From a bacterium (lineage in GTDB: Bacteria > Verrucomicrobiota > Verrucomicrobiia > Limisphaerales > UBA11358), in NCBI GenBank assembly GCA_021817945.1, contig JAKAFL010000009.1:1-64000 (forward strand): DNA of 64,000 nucleotides, written 5' to 3'. The translations under genes were made by a program, and so were the position numbers. Below, one piece after another: positions 19,658 through 28,499 of this stretch. Under the pieces are notes generated by a model. That model worked only from the letters and a program-made list of their open reading frames with translations. It made no database searches and was not told where the DNA came from. Every line of letters starts with the position of its first letter. Position 1 is the stretch's first letter.

Positions 19658-20194
19658 TTATTGAACTGTCTTGCCTTCCTTGCGCTGGACATGCTCGCCC
19701 GCGTAGCGCACTCCCTTGCCTTTATAAGGCTCCGGAGGATAGAAGCCGCGGATCTCCGCAGCCACCTGGCCCACAACCATTTTGTCAGGACCTTCGATGG
19801 TCAGTTTGGTATTCTCCTCAACCGTCACTTTGATCTGGTCGGGGATGTTGTAATTAATGGGATGGGAATAACCCAAGGTGAGGTTGACCTGTTTGCCAAC
19901 CACTGCGGCTTTGAAACCGACGCCCTGGATTTCAAGCTTTTTGACAAATCCATCCGTGACGCCCTTCACCATGTTGTTGACCAGGGCGCGGCTCAGCCCA
20001 TGCATGGCCTTGGCCTCCGCCCCGTTGCCAGAACGGCTGACCAAAATGTTGGGTCCTTCCACCTTCAAGGAGGTTTGGCGGGGCAACTCCAAATTCAATT
20101 TGCCTTTGGGCCCCTCGACCAGGACGTTCCGGCCTTTGACCTCCACCTTGACTTTGGGCGGAATGGCTATCGGTTGTTTTCCAATGCGCGACAT
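19658..20194 (-). CDS. rplF: 50S ribosomal protein L6
   Basis: MSRIGKQPIAIPPKVKVEVKGRNVLVEGPKGKLNLELP...EPYKGKGVRYAGEHVQRKEGKTVQ. Confidence 0.97.
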   Translation of the reverse strand: MSRIGKQPIAIPPKVKVEVKGRNVLVEGPKGKLNLELPRQTSLKVEGPNILVSRSGNGAEAKAMHGLSRALVNNMVKGVTDGFVKKLEIQGVGFKAAVVGKQVNLTLGYSHPINYNIPDQIKVTVEENTKLTIEGPDKMVVGQVAAEIRGFYPPEPYKGKGVRYAGEHVQRKEGKTVQ

Positions 20195-20199
20195 AAATT

Positions 20200-20586
20200 T
20201 TACCAGATATGGCAGAGAAGCTCTCCACCCAGATTTTTGCGGCGGGCCTGGGAATCCGTGAGAAGTCCCTCGGACGTGGAGAGAATGGCCACACCCAATC
20301 CTCCGCGGACACGCGGAATTTCGGTGGCTCCCACGTATTTGCGAAGACCGGGCTTGCTGATTCGCCGGAGGCCTTCAATCACACTTTTTTTACCTTCGTA
20401 TTTCAGCCGGATCTTGATTTTTTTCTTGGCTTCGCCCTCCACGGCAACGTCGTTCACGTAACCCTCGCTTTTCAGGATTCTGGCCACACTTTCCTTGATC
20501 CGGGAGTGCGGCATTTCCACAGCGGGCAGCAGTGCGCGTCCGCCATTGCGGATGCGCGTCAACATGTCAGAAATGGGATCGCTCAT
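20200..20586 (-). CDS. rpsH: 30S ribosomal protein S8
   Basis: MSDPISDMLTRIRNGGRALLPAVEMPHSRIKESVARILKSEGYV...GGLGVAILSTSEGLLTDSQARRKNLGGELLCHIW. Confidence 0.97.
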   Translation of the reverse strand: MSDPISDMLTRIRNGGRALLPAVEMPHSRIKESVARILKSEGYVNDVAVEGEAKKKIKIRLKYEGKKSVIEGLRRISKPGLRKYVGATEIPRVRGGLGVAILSTSEGLLTDSQARRKNLGGELLCHIW

Positions 20587-20592
20587 AAAATT

Positions 20593-20862
20593 TTACCAGC
20601 TTGATTTGGTCACACCGGGTATCAAACCATTCAAGGCAGCCTCCCGGAACGTAAGGCGGGAAACGCCGAATTTGCGCCAGTAACCGCGGCGGCGCCCGCT
20701 CATTTTGCAACGGTTCACCACCCGGGTTGGGCTGGCGTCACGCGGCAGCTTGGCCAGACCGGCGTAGTCCTTCTTGGCCTTCAACTCGGCGCGAAGGGCT
20801 GCATATTTTTTTACCGTGTCCAACTTGCGCTTGTTGCGCTCCAACCATGCTTTCTTGGCCAT
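20593..20862 (-). CDS. rpsN: 30S ribosomal protein S14
   Basis: [28 protein letters not shown]...[38 protein letters not shown]. Confidence 0.96.
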   Translation of the reverse strand: MAKKAWLERNKRKLDTVKKYAALRAELKAKKDYAGLAKLPRDASPTRVVNRCKMSGRRRGYWRKFGVSRLTFREAALNGLIPGVTKSSW

Positions 20863-20870
20863 AAAAATTA

Positions 20871-21413
20871 TTATTTTTCGGAAAATGGAAAACCCATCAG
20901 CTTCAGCAAATCATGAGCATGCGTGTTGTCGCCGGCTGTGGTGACAATGGTGATGTCCATGCCCTGGGTGCGTTTGACCTTTTCCAGTTCAATCTCCGGA
21001 AAAATGGCCTGGTCGCTGACGCCAAAGGTGTAATTTCCACGTCCGTCAAATTTGCGCGGTGACAATCCCCTGAAATCGCGGATGCGGGGCAGCGCGGTGG
21101 AAACCAGCCGATCAAAAAACTCGAACATGGCATCGTTGCGAAGCGTTACACGGCAGCCAATCGGCTGGTTCTCCCGGAGTTTGAACTGGGCAATCGCCTT
21201 GCGCGAGCGGCTGATGGCCGGCTTTCGCCCGGTGATCAGGGTCAAATCCTTGGCGGCATCATCCATGGCGCCCTTTTCAAGCGAGGCGCTGATGCCCATG
21301 TTCACAACAATTTTGACGAATTTGGGGACTTGGTGAACATTCTTATAGTTGTGCTTCTGCTTCAACGCAGGAACCACCTCATCCTTGTATTTTAAGTAAA
21401 GTCTGGATTTCAT
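20871..21413 (-). CDS. rplE: 50S ribosomal protein L5
   Basis: '[64 protein letters not shown]'. Confidence 0.97.
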   Translation of the reverse strand: MKSRLYLKYKDEVVPALKQKHNYKNVHQVPKFVKIVVNMGISASLEKGAMDDAAKDLTLITGRKPAISRSRKAIAQFKLRENQPIGCRVTLRNDAMFEFFDRLVSTALPRIRDFRGLSPRKFDGRGNYTFGVSDQAIFPEIELEKVKRTQGMDITIVTTAGDNTHAHDLLKLMGFPFSEK

Positions 21414-21461
21414 TTTTTGTTGCCACGGATTTGCCGTGAACTTTTTATCATGCGCCCGGTA

Positions 21462-21701
21462 TCAGGCTCCCTTTGGCGCGGTTTTCCGCACGTTTGAAAT
21501 ATGAATGGTGCCCTCCCGCTCCACGATGGTGCCCTGTGGATTTTGTTGGTTTTTCCGGGTGTGCCGCTTGATCAACTGGAGCCCCTCGACAATCACGCGT
21601 GATTTTTTGGGGAAAACGGCGATGATTCTGCCCTGCTTGCCCTTTTCCCGTCCGGCCAGCACCAGAACCTCGTCCCCTTTTTTGACATGATGTTTGGTCA
21701 T
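21462..21701 (-). CDS. rplX: 50S ribosomal protein L24
   Basis: MTKHHVKKGDEVLVLAGREKGKQGRIIAVFPKKSRVIVEGLQLIKRHTRKNQQNPQG; ATG at 21701 preferred to upstream TTG at 21710. Confidence 0.95.
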   Translation of the reverse strand: MTKHHVKKGDEVLVLAGREKGKQGRIIAVFPKKSRVIVEGLQLIKRHTRKNQQNPQGTIVEREGTIHISNVRKTAPKGA

Positions 21702-21706
21702 AATAT

Positions 21707-22072
21707 TCAAATCACTTCCGGAGCCAATGAGATGATCTTCATGAATTTTTTATCTCGCAATTCACGGGCGATGGGACCGAAGATGCGGGTTCCCTTTGGA
21801 TTTAATTCCTTGTCAATGATGACACAGGCATTTCGGTCAAAGCGGAGGTAGGACCCATCATCACGGCGGATGGCCTGGCGTGTGCGCACGATGACAGCGT
21901 CATGAACTTCGCCTTTTTTCACGGAACCGTCCGGGGCGGCTTCCTTGATGTGCACCTTGATGACGTCACCGATGCCGGCATACGTTTGATTGCGGCCCAG
22001 CACACCGATGGCCCAAGCAACCTTGGCCCCGGTGTTGTCCGCCACATCCAGACTGGATCGAACTTGCAACAT
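21707..22072 (-). CDS. rplN: 50S ribosomal protein L14
   Basis: [26 protein letters not shown]...[45 protein letters not shown]. Confidence 0.97.
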   Translation of the reverse strand: MLQVRSSLDVADNTGAKVAWAIGVLGRNQTYAGIGDVIKVHIKEAAPDGSVKKGEVHDAVIVRTRQAIRRDDGSYLRFDRNACVIIDKELNPKGTRIFGPIARELRDKKFMKIISLAPEVI

Positions 22073-22079
22073 AAAATGA

Positions 22080-22376
22080 TTATACGGCTGCGGTTTCTTC
22101 GGCGTTGCGTTCCACGACCTCGACGAGCTGCCAGCGCTTTAAGCGGGACAGCGGGCGGGTTTCCTGAATGCGCACCGTGTCGCCAACCTTGGCTTCCGCT
22201 TTTTCGTCGTGCGCATAGAACTTTTTGTAAGCGGTGACGATTTTCTTGAATTGTGGATGGGAAAAACGGCGTTCCACGCGAACCACGATTGTTTTGGTCA
22301 TCTTGTTGGAGACCACCTGACCCACGCGTTCCTTGCGGTTGCCGCGGGGGGTTGAGGATTTTTGTTCTTCAGCCAT
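22080..22376 (-). CDS. rpsQ: 30S ribosomal protein S17
   Basis: '[34 protein letters not shown]...[26 protein letters not shown]'. Confidence 0.96.
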   Translation of the reverse strand: MAEEQKSSTPRGNRKERVGQVVSNKMTKTIVVRVERRFSHPQFKKIVTAYKKFYAHDEKAEAKVGDTVRIQETRPLSRLKRWQLVEVVERNAEETAAV

Positions 22377-22384
22377 ACAAAAAG

Positions 22385-22594
22385 TTAACGGGTCGTGGAT
22401 GTTGTCTTGTTGCGCAACGAGGAAATACGCGTTTCAACCCGGGCGATATCCTTTCGCAAGGTGCGCAGGCGCGCGGGTTTTTCCAACTGGGCGCTGGCCT
22501 GCTGGAGGCGCAGCGTAAACATTTCCTGGCGAAGATCCCGTCCTTTGGCAGCCAGTTCCGCCAGCGTCAGATCTTTTAATTCGTCAAATTTCAT
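22385..22594 (-). CDS. rpmC: 50S ribosomal protein L29
   Basis: [63 protein letters not shown]. Confidence 0.95.
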   Translation of the reverse strand: MKFDELKDLTLAELAAKGRDLRQEMFTLRLQQASAQLEKPARLRTLRKDIARVETRISSLRNKTTSTTR

Positions 22595-22604
22595 AAAAAG
22601 TAAC

Positions 22605-23027
22605 TCAGGCCGCGTGAGGATGACGGGAAACGAACTTGGTTTTGATGGGCATCTTGGTGGCAGCCAATCGCATGGATTCACGGGCCTCCGCCTCAGTCAC
22701 GCCATCCACTTCAAAAAGGATGTTTGCCGGCTTGATCACGGCCACCCAGCCTTCCAACGGCGCCTTTCCTTTTCCCATTCGGGTTTCCAGCGGCTTCTTG
22801 GTGAAAGACTTCTGCGGGAACACGCGAATCCACATCTTTCCCTTGCGCTTCATGTTGCGGGTGATGGCCACGCGCGCGGCCTCCAATTGCTTGGAATCCA
22901 TCCAGCAGCGTTCCAAGGCCATCAAACCGTATTCGCCGAAGGCGACCGTGCTGCCGCGCAAGGCCATGCCCTTGCGGCTTCCACGGTGCATTTTGCGAAA
23001 TTTTACTCTTGCCGGTTGCATTGCCAT
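22605..23027 (-). CDS. rplP: 50S ribosomal protein L16
   Basis: '[69 protein letters not shown]'. Confidence 0.97.
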   Translation of the reverse strand: MAMQPARVKFRKMHRGSRKGMALRGSTVAFGEYGLMALERCWMDSKQLEAARVAITRNMKRKGKMWIRVFPQKSFTKKPLETRMGKGKAPLEGWVAVIKPANILFEVDGVTEAEARESMRLAATKMPIKTKFVSRHPHAA

Positions 23028-23065
23028 ATCAAATGTCTTTCCTTAAAATTTCAACTGGCCCCAGG

Positions 23066-23734
23066 TCAGCTTTTTGCCTTGTTATCCACGGCGGGTTCAT
23101 TCCGCTTGGGTTTGTTTTCACCCTTGCAGATCCAGCATTTCACGCCCAGCTTTCCGTAAACGGTGAGGGCCTCGGCAAACCCATAGTCAATGTCCGCGCG
23201 CAGCGTGTGCAACGGAACACGTCCCCAGTGGTACAGCTCGGTGCGGGCCAGTTCAGCCCCGCCCAAACGCCCTGCACAGCGAATTTTAATTCCCTCCGCG
23301 CCAAAATCCCTGGCAGTTTGAAGGGCTTTTTTCATGGCGCGCCTGAATGAAACCCGGCGCTCCAACTGCAACGCAATGTTTTCAGCCACCAATTGCGCAT
23401 CCAATTCAGGCTGCTTCACCTCCACAATGTCCACATAAACCTCTTTGCCCGTCTTGAGGCTCAATTCCTCCTTCAACTTGTCAATTTCAGACCCCTTACG
23501 GCCAATCACCACGCCTGGGCGGGCGGTGAGGATGGTCACGCGGCAGCGATTGGTGGCGCGTTCAATCAAAATTTTGGGAACCGAGGCCGACTCCAGCTTC
23601 TTTTTAAGCAATGCCCGGATTTCGCGATCCTCGTTCAGCAACTGGCCAAACTCTTTTTTGCCGGCATACCATTTGGAACGCCAGTCTTTGTTGACCGCGA
23701 CGCGCAGACCGATTGGATTGGATTTTTGACCCAT
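23066..23734 (-). CDS. rpsC: 30S ribosomal protein S3
   Basis: [40 protein letters not shown]...[20 protein letters not shown]. Confidence 0.97.
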   Translation of the reverse strand: MGQKSNPIGLRVAVNKDWRSKWYAGKKEFGQLLNEDREIRALLKKKLESASVPKILIERATNRCRVTILTARPGVVIGRKGSEIDKLKEELSLKTGKEVYVDIVEVKQPELDAQLVAENIALQLERRVSFRRAMKKALQTARDFGAEGIKIRCAGRLGGAELARTELYHWGRVPLHTLRADIDYGFAEALTVYGKLGVKCWICKGENKPKRNEPAVDNKAKS

Positions 23735-23749
23735 ATTAATGCTTGGGGA

Positions 23750-24082
23750 TTATTCGTCTGACAAAGTAATTTTGATATGGCAACGGCGCTTGATAATGGG
23801 ACCGGCCGAGCCGCGAGCCTTGGGGGTGAAACGCTTCATGCTGGTCGCGGTTCCGGCAACGGCTTCCTTCACCCGCAACCCTTCCGGGCGCATGTCCGCG
23901 TTGTTCGTCGCATTGGCGATGGCGGAGTGCAGGGTCTTGGCCACAAACCGGGCCCCCTTCCTCGGCACCACGGCCAATACCGCTTCTGCCTGAAGTGCAG
24001 GCAACCCTTGAATTTGACGCACCACCTCCCGCATCTTCTGAGCGGACATCGGTACGTTCCTGGCAATCGCAAAAACTTCCAT
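23750..24082 (-). CDS. rplV: 50S ribosomal protein L22
   Basis: 'ARNVPMSAQKMREVVRQIQGLPALQAEAVLAVVPRKGARFVAKTLHSAIANATNN'. Confidence 0.96.
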   Translation of the reverse strand: MEVFAIARNVPMSAQKMREVVRQIQGLPALQAEAVLAVVPRKGARFVAKTLHSAIANATNNADMRPEGLRVKEAVAGTATSMKRFTPKARGSAGPIIKRRCHIKITLSDE

Positions 24083-24086
24083 AAAT

Positions 24087-24368
24087 CTATTTGGCCTCCG
24101 CCTTGGCGGTGTGGGCTCCGTGCTTTTTAAAGGTTCGCGTCAAGGAAAACTCACCCAGCTTGTGACCCACCATGTTTTCCGTGATAAAAATGGGATTAAA
24201 CACCTTGCCGTTGTGAACGGTAAAGGTAAGCCCCACAAAATCAGGGGTGATGGTGGAGCGACGCGACCAGGTTTTGATCGGGCTTTTCTGATTGGTGCTT
24301 TTCGCCTTTTGGATTTTCTCCAGCAGGTGTTCTTCAACAAACGGGCCTTTTTTGATCGAGCGTCCCAT
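24087..24368 (-). CDS. rpsS: 30S ribosomal protein S19
   Basis: [84 protein letters not shown]. Confidence 0.98.
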   Translation of the reverse strand: MGRSIKKGPFVEEHLLEKIQKAKSTNQKSPIKTWSRRSTITPDFVGLTFTVHNGKVFNPIFITENMVGHKLGEFSLTRTFKKHGAHTAKAEAK

Positions 24369-24384
24369 ATAAATTATTGATCAA

Positions 24385-25239
24385 TTATTTATTCTTGATT
24401 GGCAACCCATTGCGGCGCACCACAATGAAGCGGTTGGAAAATTTAAATTTAGGCCTGGTTTTGCCACCCTTGGCCACCTTGCCCCATGGGGACATCAACT
24501 GTTGCCATCCGCCGCCGCCTTTTGATTTGCCCTGACCACCACCGTTGGGGTGATCCACAGGATTCCGAGCCATGCCACGGGTGATCCCGCGAATGCCACG
24601 GTGCCTGGAGCGGCCCGCCTTGCCCAAAATGACGTTTTCGTGCTCCGTGTTCCCAACCTGCCCTATAGTGGCGTAACACTCTTCGTTCACCTTGCGGATT
24701 TCACCGGAGGGCAGGCGAATCTGGGCGTATCCTTCATCAATCGACATTAACGTGGCTGCCCCGCCGGCTGAACGCACCACTTGCCCCCCTTTTCCGGGCG
24801 TCAATTCAAGGTTGTGAATGGCGCTACTCACAGGTATTGCCTTGAGCGGCAAAGCATTGCCAACTTCTGGAGGCGCTGATGGCCCGCTCGAAACTTTTCC
24901 GCCCACCTTGATTCCAACAGGCGCCAGAATGTATCGCTTTTCTCCGTCCGCGTACTGCAACAGGGCCAAGCGCGCCGAACGCATGGGATCATATTCAATG
25001 GCCGCCACGGTAGCTTCCACACCATGCTTGTTTCGTTTGAAATCAACCAGACGGATCTTTTGCTTATGGCCCCCGCCTATGCCGCGGGCTGTCACACGAC
25101 CGTAAGCATTACGTCCGCCGGTCTTCTTGCGAATTTCCACCAGCGATTTTTCCGGTCTCGTCTTTGTAATATCGCTGAAATCCGCGATCGTAATGTATCG
25201 CGTTGATGGTGTCAGCGGCCTAAATGTTTTAACTGGCAT
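24385..25239 (-). CDS. rplB: 50S ribosomal protein L2
   Basis: [33 protein letters not shown]...[33 protein letters not shown]. Confidence 0.98.
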   Translation of the reverse strand: MPVKTFRPLTPSTRYITIADFSDITKTRPEKSLVEIRKKTGGRNAYGRVTARGIGGGHKQKIRLVDFKRNKHGVEATVAAIEYDPMRSARLALLQYADGEKRYILAPVGIKVGGKVSSGPSAPPEVGNALPLKAIPVSSAIHNLELTPGKGGQVVRSAGGAATLMSIDEGYAQIRLPSGEIRKVNEECYATIGQVGNTEHENVILGKAGRSRHRGIRGITRGMARNPVDHPNGGGQGKSKGGGGWQQLMSPWGKVAKGGKTRPKFKFSNRFIVVRRNGLPIKNK

Positions 25240-25614
25240 AAAAAATTCAAGTGTTTACTTGACAGCAACTTTGAAGTTGGCCGGCCATCAATCCTGTCCC
25301 TGCAGGGACTAGTTATCGGTCGGCAAACAGGCTGCCTCGTCTTCCTTGCGGAGGACGAGGAGCAATGAATCTATCAAAGCCTTGGCTGGATGCAATACTT
25401 TTTTAAACTTTTTTTTGATCACCCCGTTTTGCACCCTTTTGGGTGGTGCCAGTTCTCTCGAACCCACCTTTCTCGTTCCTGCCATTTGATGTCGGCAAAC
25501 TTTGGCTGGCCTGCTTTTTAATGTAAAACTTGACTTCCCCATGAACTTGATGGAATAGCTGAAGGCAATAGCTATCAATTCGGTTTGGGCTCCAAACCGC
25601 AAACCGTTAAAATG

Positions 25615-27750
25615 CGCCCATTTCCTTCAAAATCTTTGTATTGCTGCCCATCGGCATTGGGTTCATTGCCCAGTCTGCCCCTGCTGGCATTGGTTTGCGC
25701 CATGCAGTTTTTCCTAAGCCAGTGTGCCCATGCTCAACCTGCCCCAGGGGTGCTTCAGACTGCCGCCCAAGTGCGGGCGTTGAGTGTCGCCCAGACCAGC
25801 CAGCATCTTCCGGTTTATCTCAAGGGCGTGGTCACGTTTTTTGACGAACAGCTTTTTTCCCACTTCATCCAGGATGAAACGGCTGGCATTTATGTTCGGT
25901 TTCCCACGAATGTGGCCCCACTCCGCCTGGACCCGGGAACCTTTGTTGCCATTACCGGATTCTGTAATCCTGGTGAATACGCGCCCGTGGTGGAAATTGA
26001 AGATTTAAAAGTGCTGGGCACAAGGCCATTGCCCCAGCCCAAATTGGTGACATTTGACAAGCTGGCCAGCGGCTCCGAGGACAGTCAATTTGTTGAAATC
26101 AACGGCATTGTCCGTTCGGTATCCTCCGTGCCAGACAGCCCGTATCAGCTTGTTGATATCGCCACGGGTGGCGGGCGCCTTTCGGTTTATTCGCTGAACT
26201 TGCCGGTGGCCCGGCCTGAGGCCTTGCCGGACAGCACGGTCCGGGTTCGCGGTGTCTGCTCCACTAAATTCAACCGGAAGCGCCAGCTCTTTGCCATCCA
26301 ACTCATGGTGCCCCGAAAAGAGGACCTCCAGGTTTTGCAGGCTGCCCCGGCCAATCCGTTCTCGGCCCCGGTCAAACCCATCAACAGCCTGCTTCAATTT
26401 GCACCACAGGAATCTTATGGGCATCGGGTTAAAACCACAGGCACGGTCATTTTTAACGATCCCGGGAATGTTTTGTATTTGGATGACGGGGAGGAGGGGG
26501 TGAAGGTGCAAACCCTTCAAAAAACGCCGGTGAAACTTGGTGACCGGGTTGAGGTATTGGGATTTGTAAGCCAAGGACCTTACACCCCCTTCCTGGAGGA
26601 CGCAGTGTACCGCGTCATCGGGCCAGGTACGCCCGTGGTGCCAACCCGGCTGAGTCTGGATGACACACTCAAGGGCACGCACGATTGCCGGTTGGTGCGC
26701 CTAACCGGCCGGGTGCTGGACCGCGCGGAGCATGGAGGGGATCATTATTTGATCCTCCAGGATGGGGATTTTATTTTTCATGCCTACCTGGCCCAGCTTC
26801 AGGGTGAGGATTTATTTGCGTCCATTGCCAATGGCAGCCGGGTGGCAGTGACCGGGGTTTGCCAGATTGACCCGGGCAAGTGGCAGGCGGGCGATGCGTG
26901 GCGTGCGCGGGGCTTTGGCATCTTGATGCGGTCCATTGACGATGTACAGGTCCTGAAAGCGCCATCTTGGTGGACATTGGAACGAATGTTATGGGTAGCC
27001 GGCGCCTTGGGTTTGGCTGCTCTGGCTGGCTTCGGGTGGGTGGCGGTGCTTCGACGGCAAATCGCCGAGCGCACCCGCCAGTTGGAGGTTCAAATCCTTG
27101 AACGGCAACGCGCCGAGCGCCGGAGGGAAATGGAGCAGGAACGGGCTCGTTTGGCACATGATCTGCACGATGACCTGGGGGCCGGACTTACCGAGGTCAA
27201 CATGCTTGGGTCCCTGGTGCGGAGCCCGGCCACTTCCCCCGAGGAAAAATCCTCCTACCTGAACGACCTTAGTGAAGCCACCTCACGCATGGTTAATTCA
27301 TTGGACGAGATAGTCTGGGCAGTCAATCCGCGCAACGACACCGTTCCCTCCCTGGCCAGTTATTTTGCCTCCTACGCCCAGCGTTTGCTCAACCTGGGAG
27401 GTATTTCCTGCGGCTTGGACATAGCTGAGGACCTTCCCAATCACCCGCTAGACCCCATGTTTCGCCAGCAGGTTTTTTTCGCATTCAAGGAGTCTCTTAC
27501 AAATGTGGTCCGTCACGCCTCAGCCACGCAGGTTTGGCTTAAAATATCGGTTAATGCCGGCAACTTGCACGTGCGGGTCCATGACAACGGGAAAGGCTTT
27601 GCTGCCACCACCCTGCCAGCGGGAAGTGACGGGCTGGAAAATATGCGCGAAAGGCTGAAAAAAATCGGCGGCCAATGCGTTATATCAAGCTCGGATCACG
27701 CCGGCACGGAGGTTTATTTCACCGCCCCGCTCCCTGAAAGCATCTTATGA
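25615..27750 (+). CDS. Membrane sensor histidine kinase (HisKA_3/HATPase) with repeated OB-fold-like periplasmic segments
   Basis: 'VYLKGVVTFFDEQLFSHFIQDETAGIYVRFP' repeats; TM 'WWTLERMLWVAGALGLAALAGFGWVAVLRRQ'; 'RARLAHDLHDDLGAGLTEVNMLG'; 'VHDNGKGFAATTLPAGSDGLENMRERLKKIGG'. Confidence 0.92.
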   Translation, partial: RPFPSKSLYCCPSALGSLPSLPLLALVCAMQFFLSQCAHAQPAPGVLQTAAQVRALSVAQTSQHLPVYLKGVVTFFDEQLFSHFIQDETAGIYVRFPTNVAPLRLDPGTFVAITGFCNPGEYAPVVEIEDLKVLGTRPLPQPKLVTFDKLASGSEDSQFVEINGIVRSVSSVPDSPYQLVDIATGGGRLSVYSLNLPVARPEALPDSTVRVRGVCSTKFNRKRQLFAIQLMVPRKEDLQVLQAAPANPFSAPVKPINSLLQFAPQESYGHRVKTTGTVIFNDPGNVLYLDDGEEGVKVQTLQKTPVKLGDRVEVLGFVSQGPYTPFLEDAVYRVIGPGTPVVPTRLSLDDTLKGTHDCRLVRLTGRVLDRAEHGGDHYLILQDGDFIFHAYLAQLQGEDLFASIANGSRVAVTGVCQIDPGKWQAGDAWRARGFGILMRSIDDVQVLKAPSWWTLERMLWVAGALGLAALAGFGWVAVLRRQIAERTRQLEVQILERQRAERRREMEQERARLAHDLHDDLGAGLTEVNMLGSLVRSPATSPEEKSSYLNDLSEATSRMVNSLDEIVWAVNPRNDTVPSLASYFASYAQRLLNLGGISCGLDIAEDLPNHPLDPMFRQQVFFAFKESLTNVVRHASATQVWLKISVNAGNLHVRVHDNGKGFAATTLPAGSDGLENMRERLKKIGGQCVISSSDHAGTEVYFTAPLPESIL

Positions 27751-28385
27751 TCAAGGTCTGCATTGTTGAGGACAACAACACCGTCCGCCAAGGATTCGAA
27801 ACTCTCCTCACGCGAACCCCGGGGTTTCAGTGTGCCTGCTCCTGCTCAACGGTGGGGGAGGCGCTCAAGAAAATCCCCAAACTCAGCCCGGACGTGGTGC
27901 TGATGGACATTCAGTTGCCGGATGCCACGGGCGTGGAATGCACCGCCAAACTCAAGGAATTGCTGCCCAAGGTGCATATCGTCATCGTCACAGTTTACGA
28001 GGATTCGGAGCGCATTTTCCAGGCTCTCCAGGCCGGAGCCTGCGGGTATCTCTTGAAAAGGTCAGGCCCTGAAAAAATCCTTTCAGCCATCCAGGAGGCG
28101 CACGAGGGCGGAGTGCCCATGACCCCGGAAATAGCCCGCAAGGTCATAGGCCAATTCAGGCAACAAGCCACGGTGAGATCGGAGGTGGAAGACCTTACTG
28201 AAAGGGAGCGGGAAGTCCTGGTTTTAGTCATGCACGGTCACGCCAACAAAGCCATAGCCGAACGCCTTGGGGTGACCATTGCGGCGGTAAAATGGCATTT
28301 GCAGCACATCTATGAAAAGCTGCATGTTCATTCCCGCACCGAAGCCGCACTGAAATTCAAACAGGGAACCTCCTCAGAAAACTAG
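27747..28385 (+). CDS. LuxR/NarL-family response regulator
   Basis: MIKVCIVEDNNTVRQGFETLL...DVVLMDIQLPDATG...GYLLKRSGPEKIL...LTEREREVLVLVMHGHANKAIAERLGVTIAAVKWHLQHIYEKLHVHSRTEA. Start overlaps the kinase stop (ATGA). Confidence 0.96.
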   Translation: MIKVCIVEDNNTVRQGFETLLTRTPGFQCACSCSTVGEALKKIPKLSPDVVLMDIQLPDATGVECTAKLKELLPKVHIVIVTVYEDSERIFQALQAGACGYLLKRSGPEKILSAIQEAHEGGVPMTPEIARKVIGQFRQQATVRSEVEDLTEREREVLVLVMHGHANKAIAERLGVTIAAVKWHLQHIYEKLHVHSRTEAALKFKQGTSSEN

Positions 28386-28499
28386 CCGGTTGGCTAGCTT
28401 CCGGTTTGGCCATGATGGCGTATGTTGTTCCCACACCGACAACATTATTGCACACGATCTACCCACACGATTTGTCTGCCCAAACCAAAAAAACAACCC

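Noticed and set aside
25309-25602. Minus-strand 97-aa basic ORF upstream of rplB, considered as a diverged rplW (L23)
   Set aside because: No L23 motifs (e.g. LRPLVTEKS-type start). It spans the palindromic leader and reads like translated noncoding sequence.
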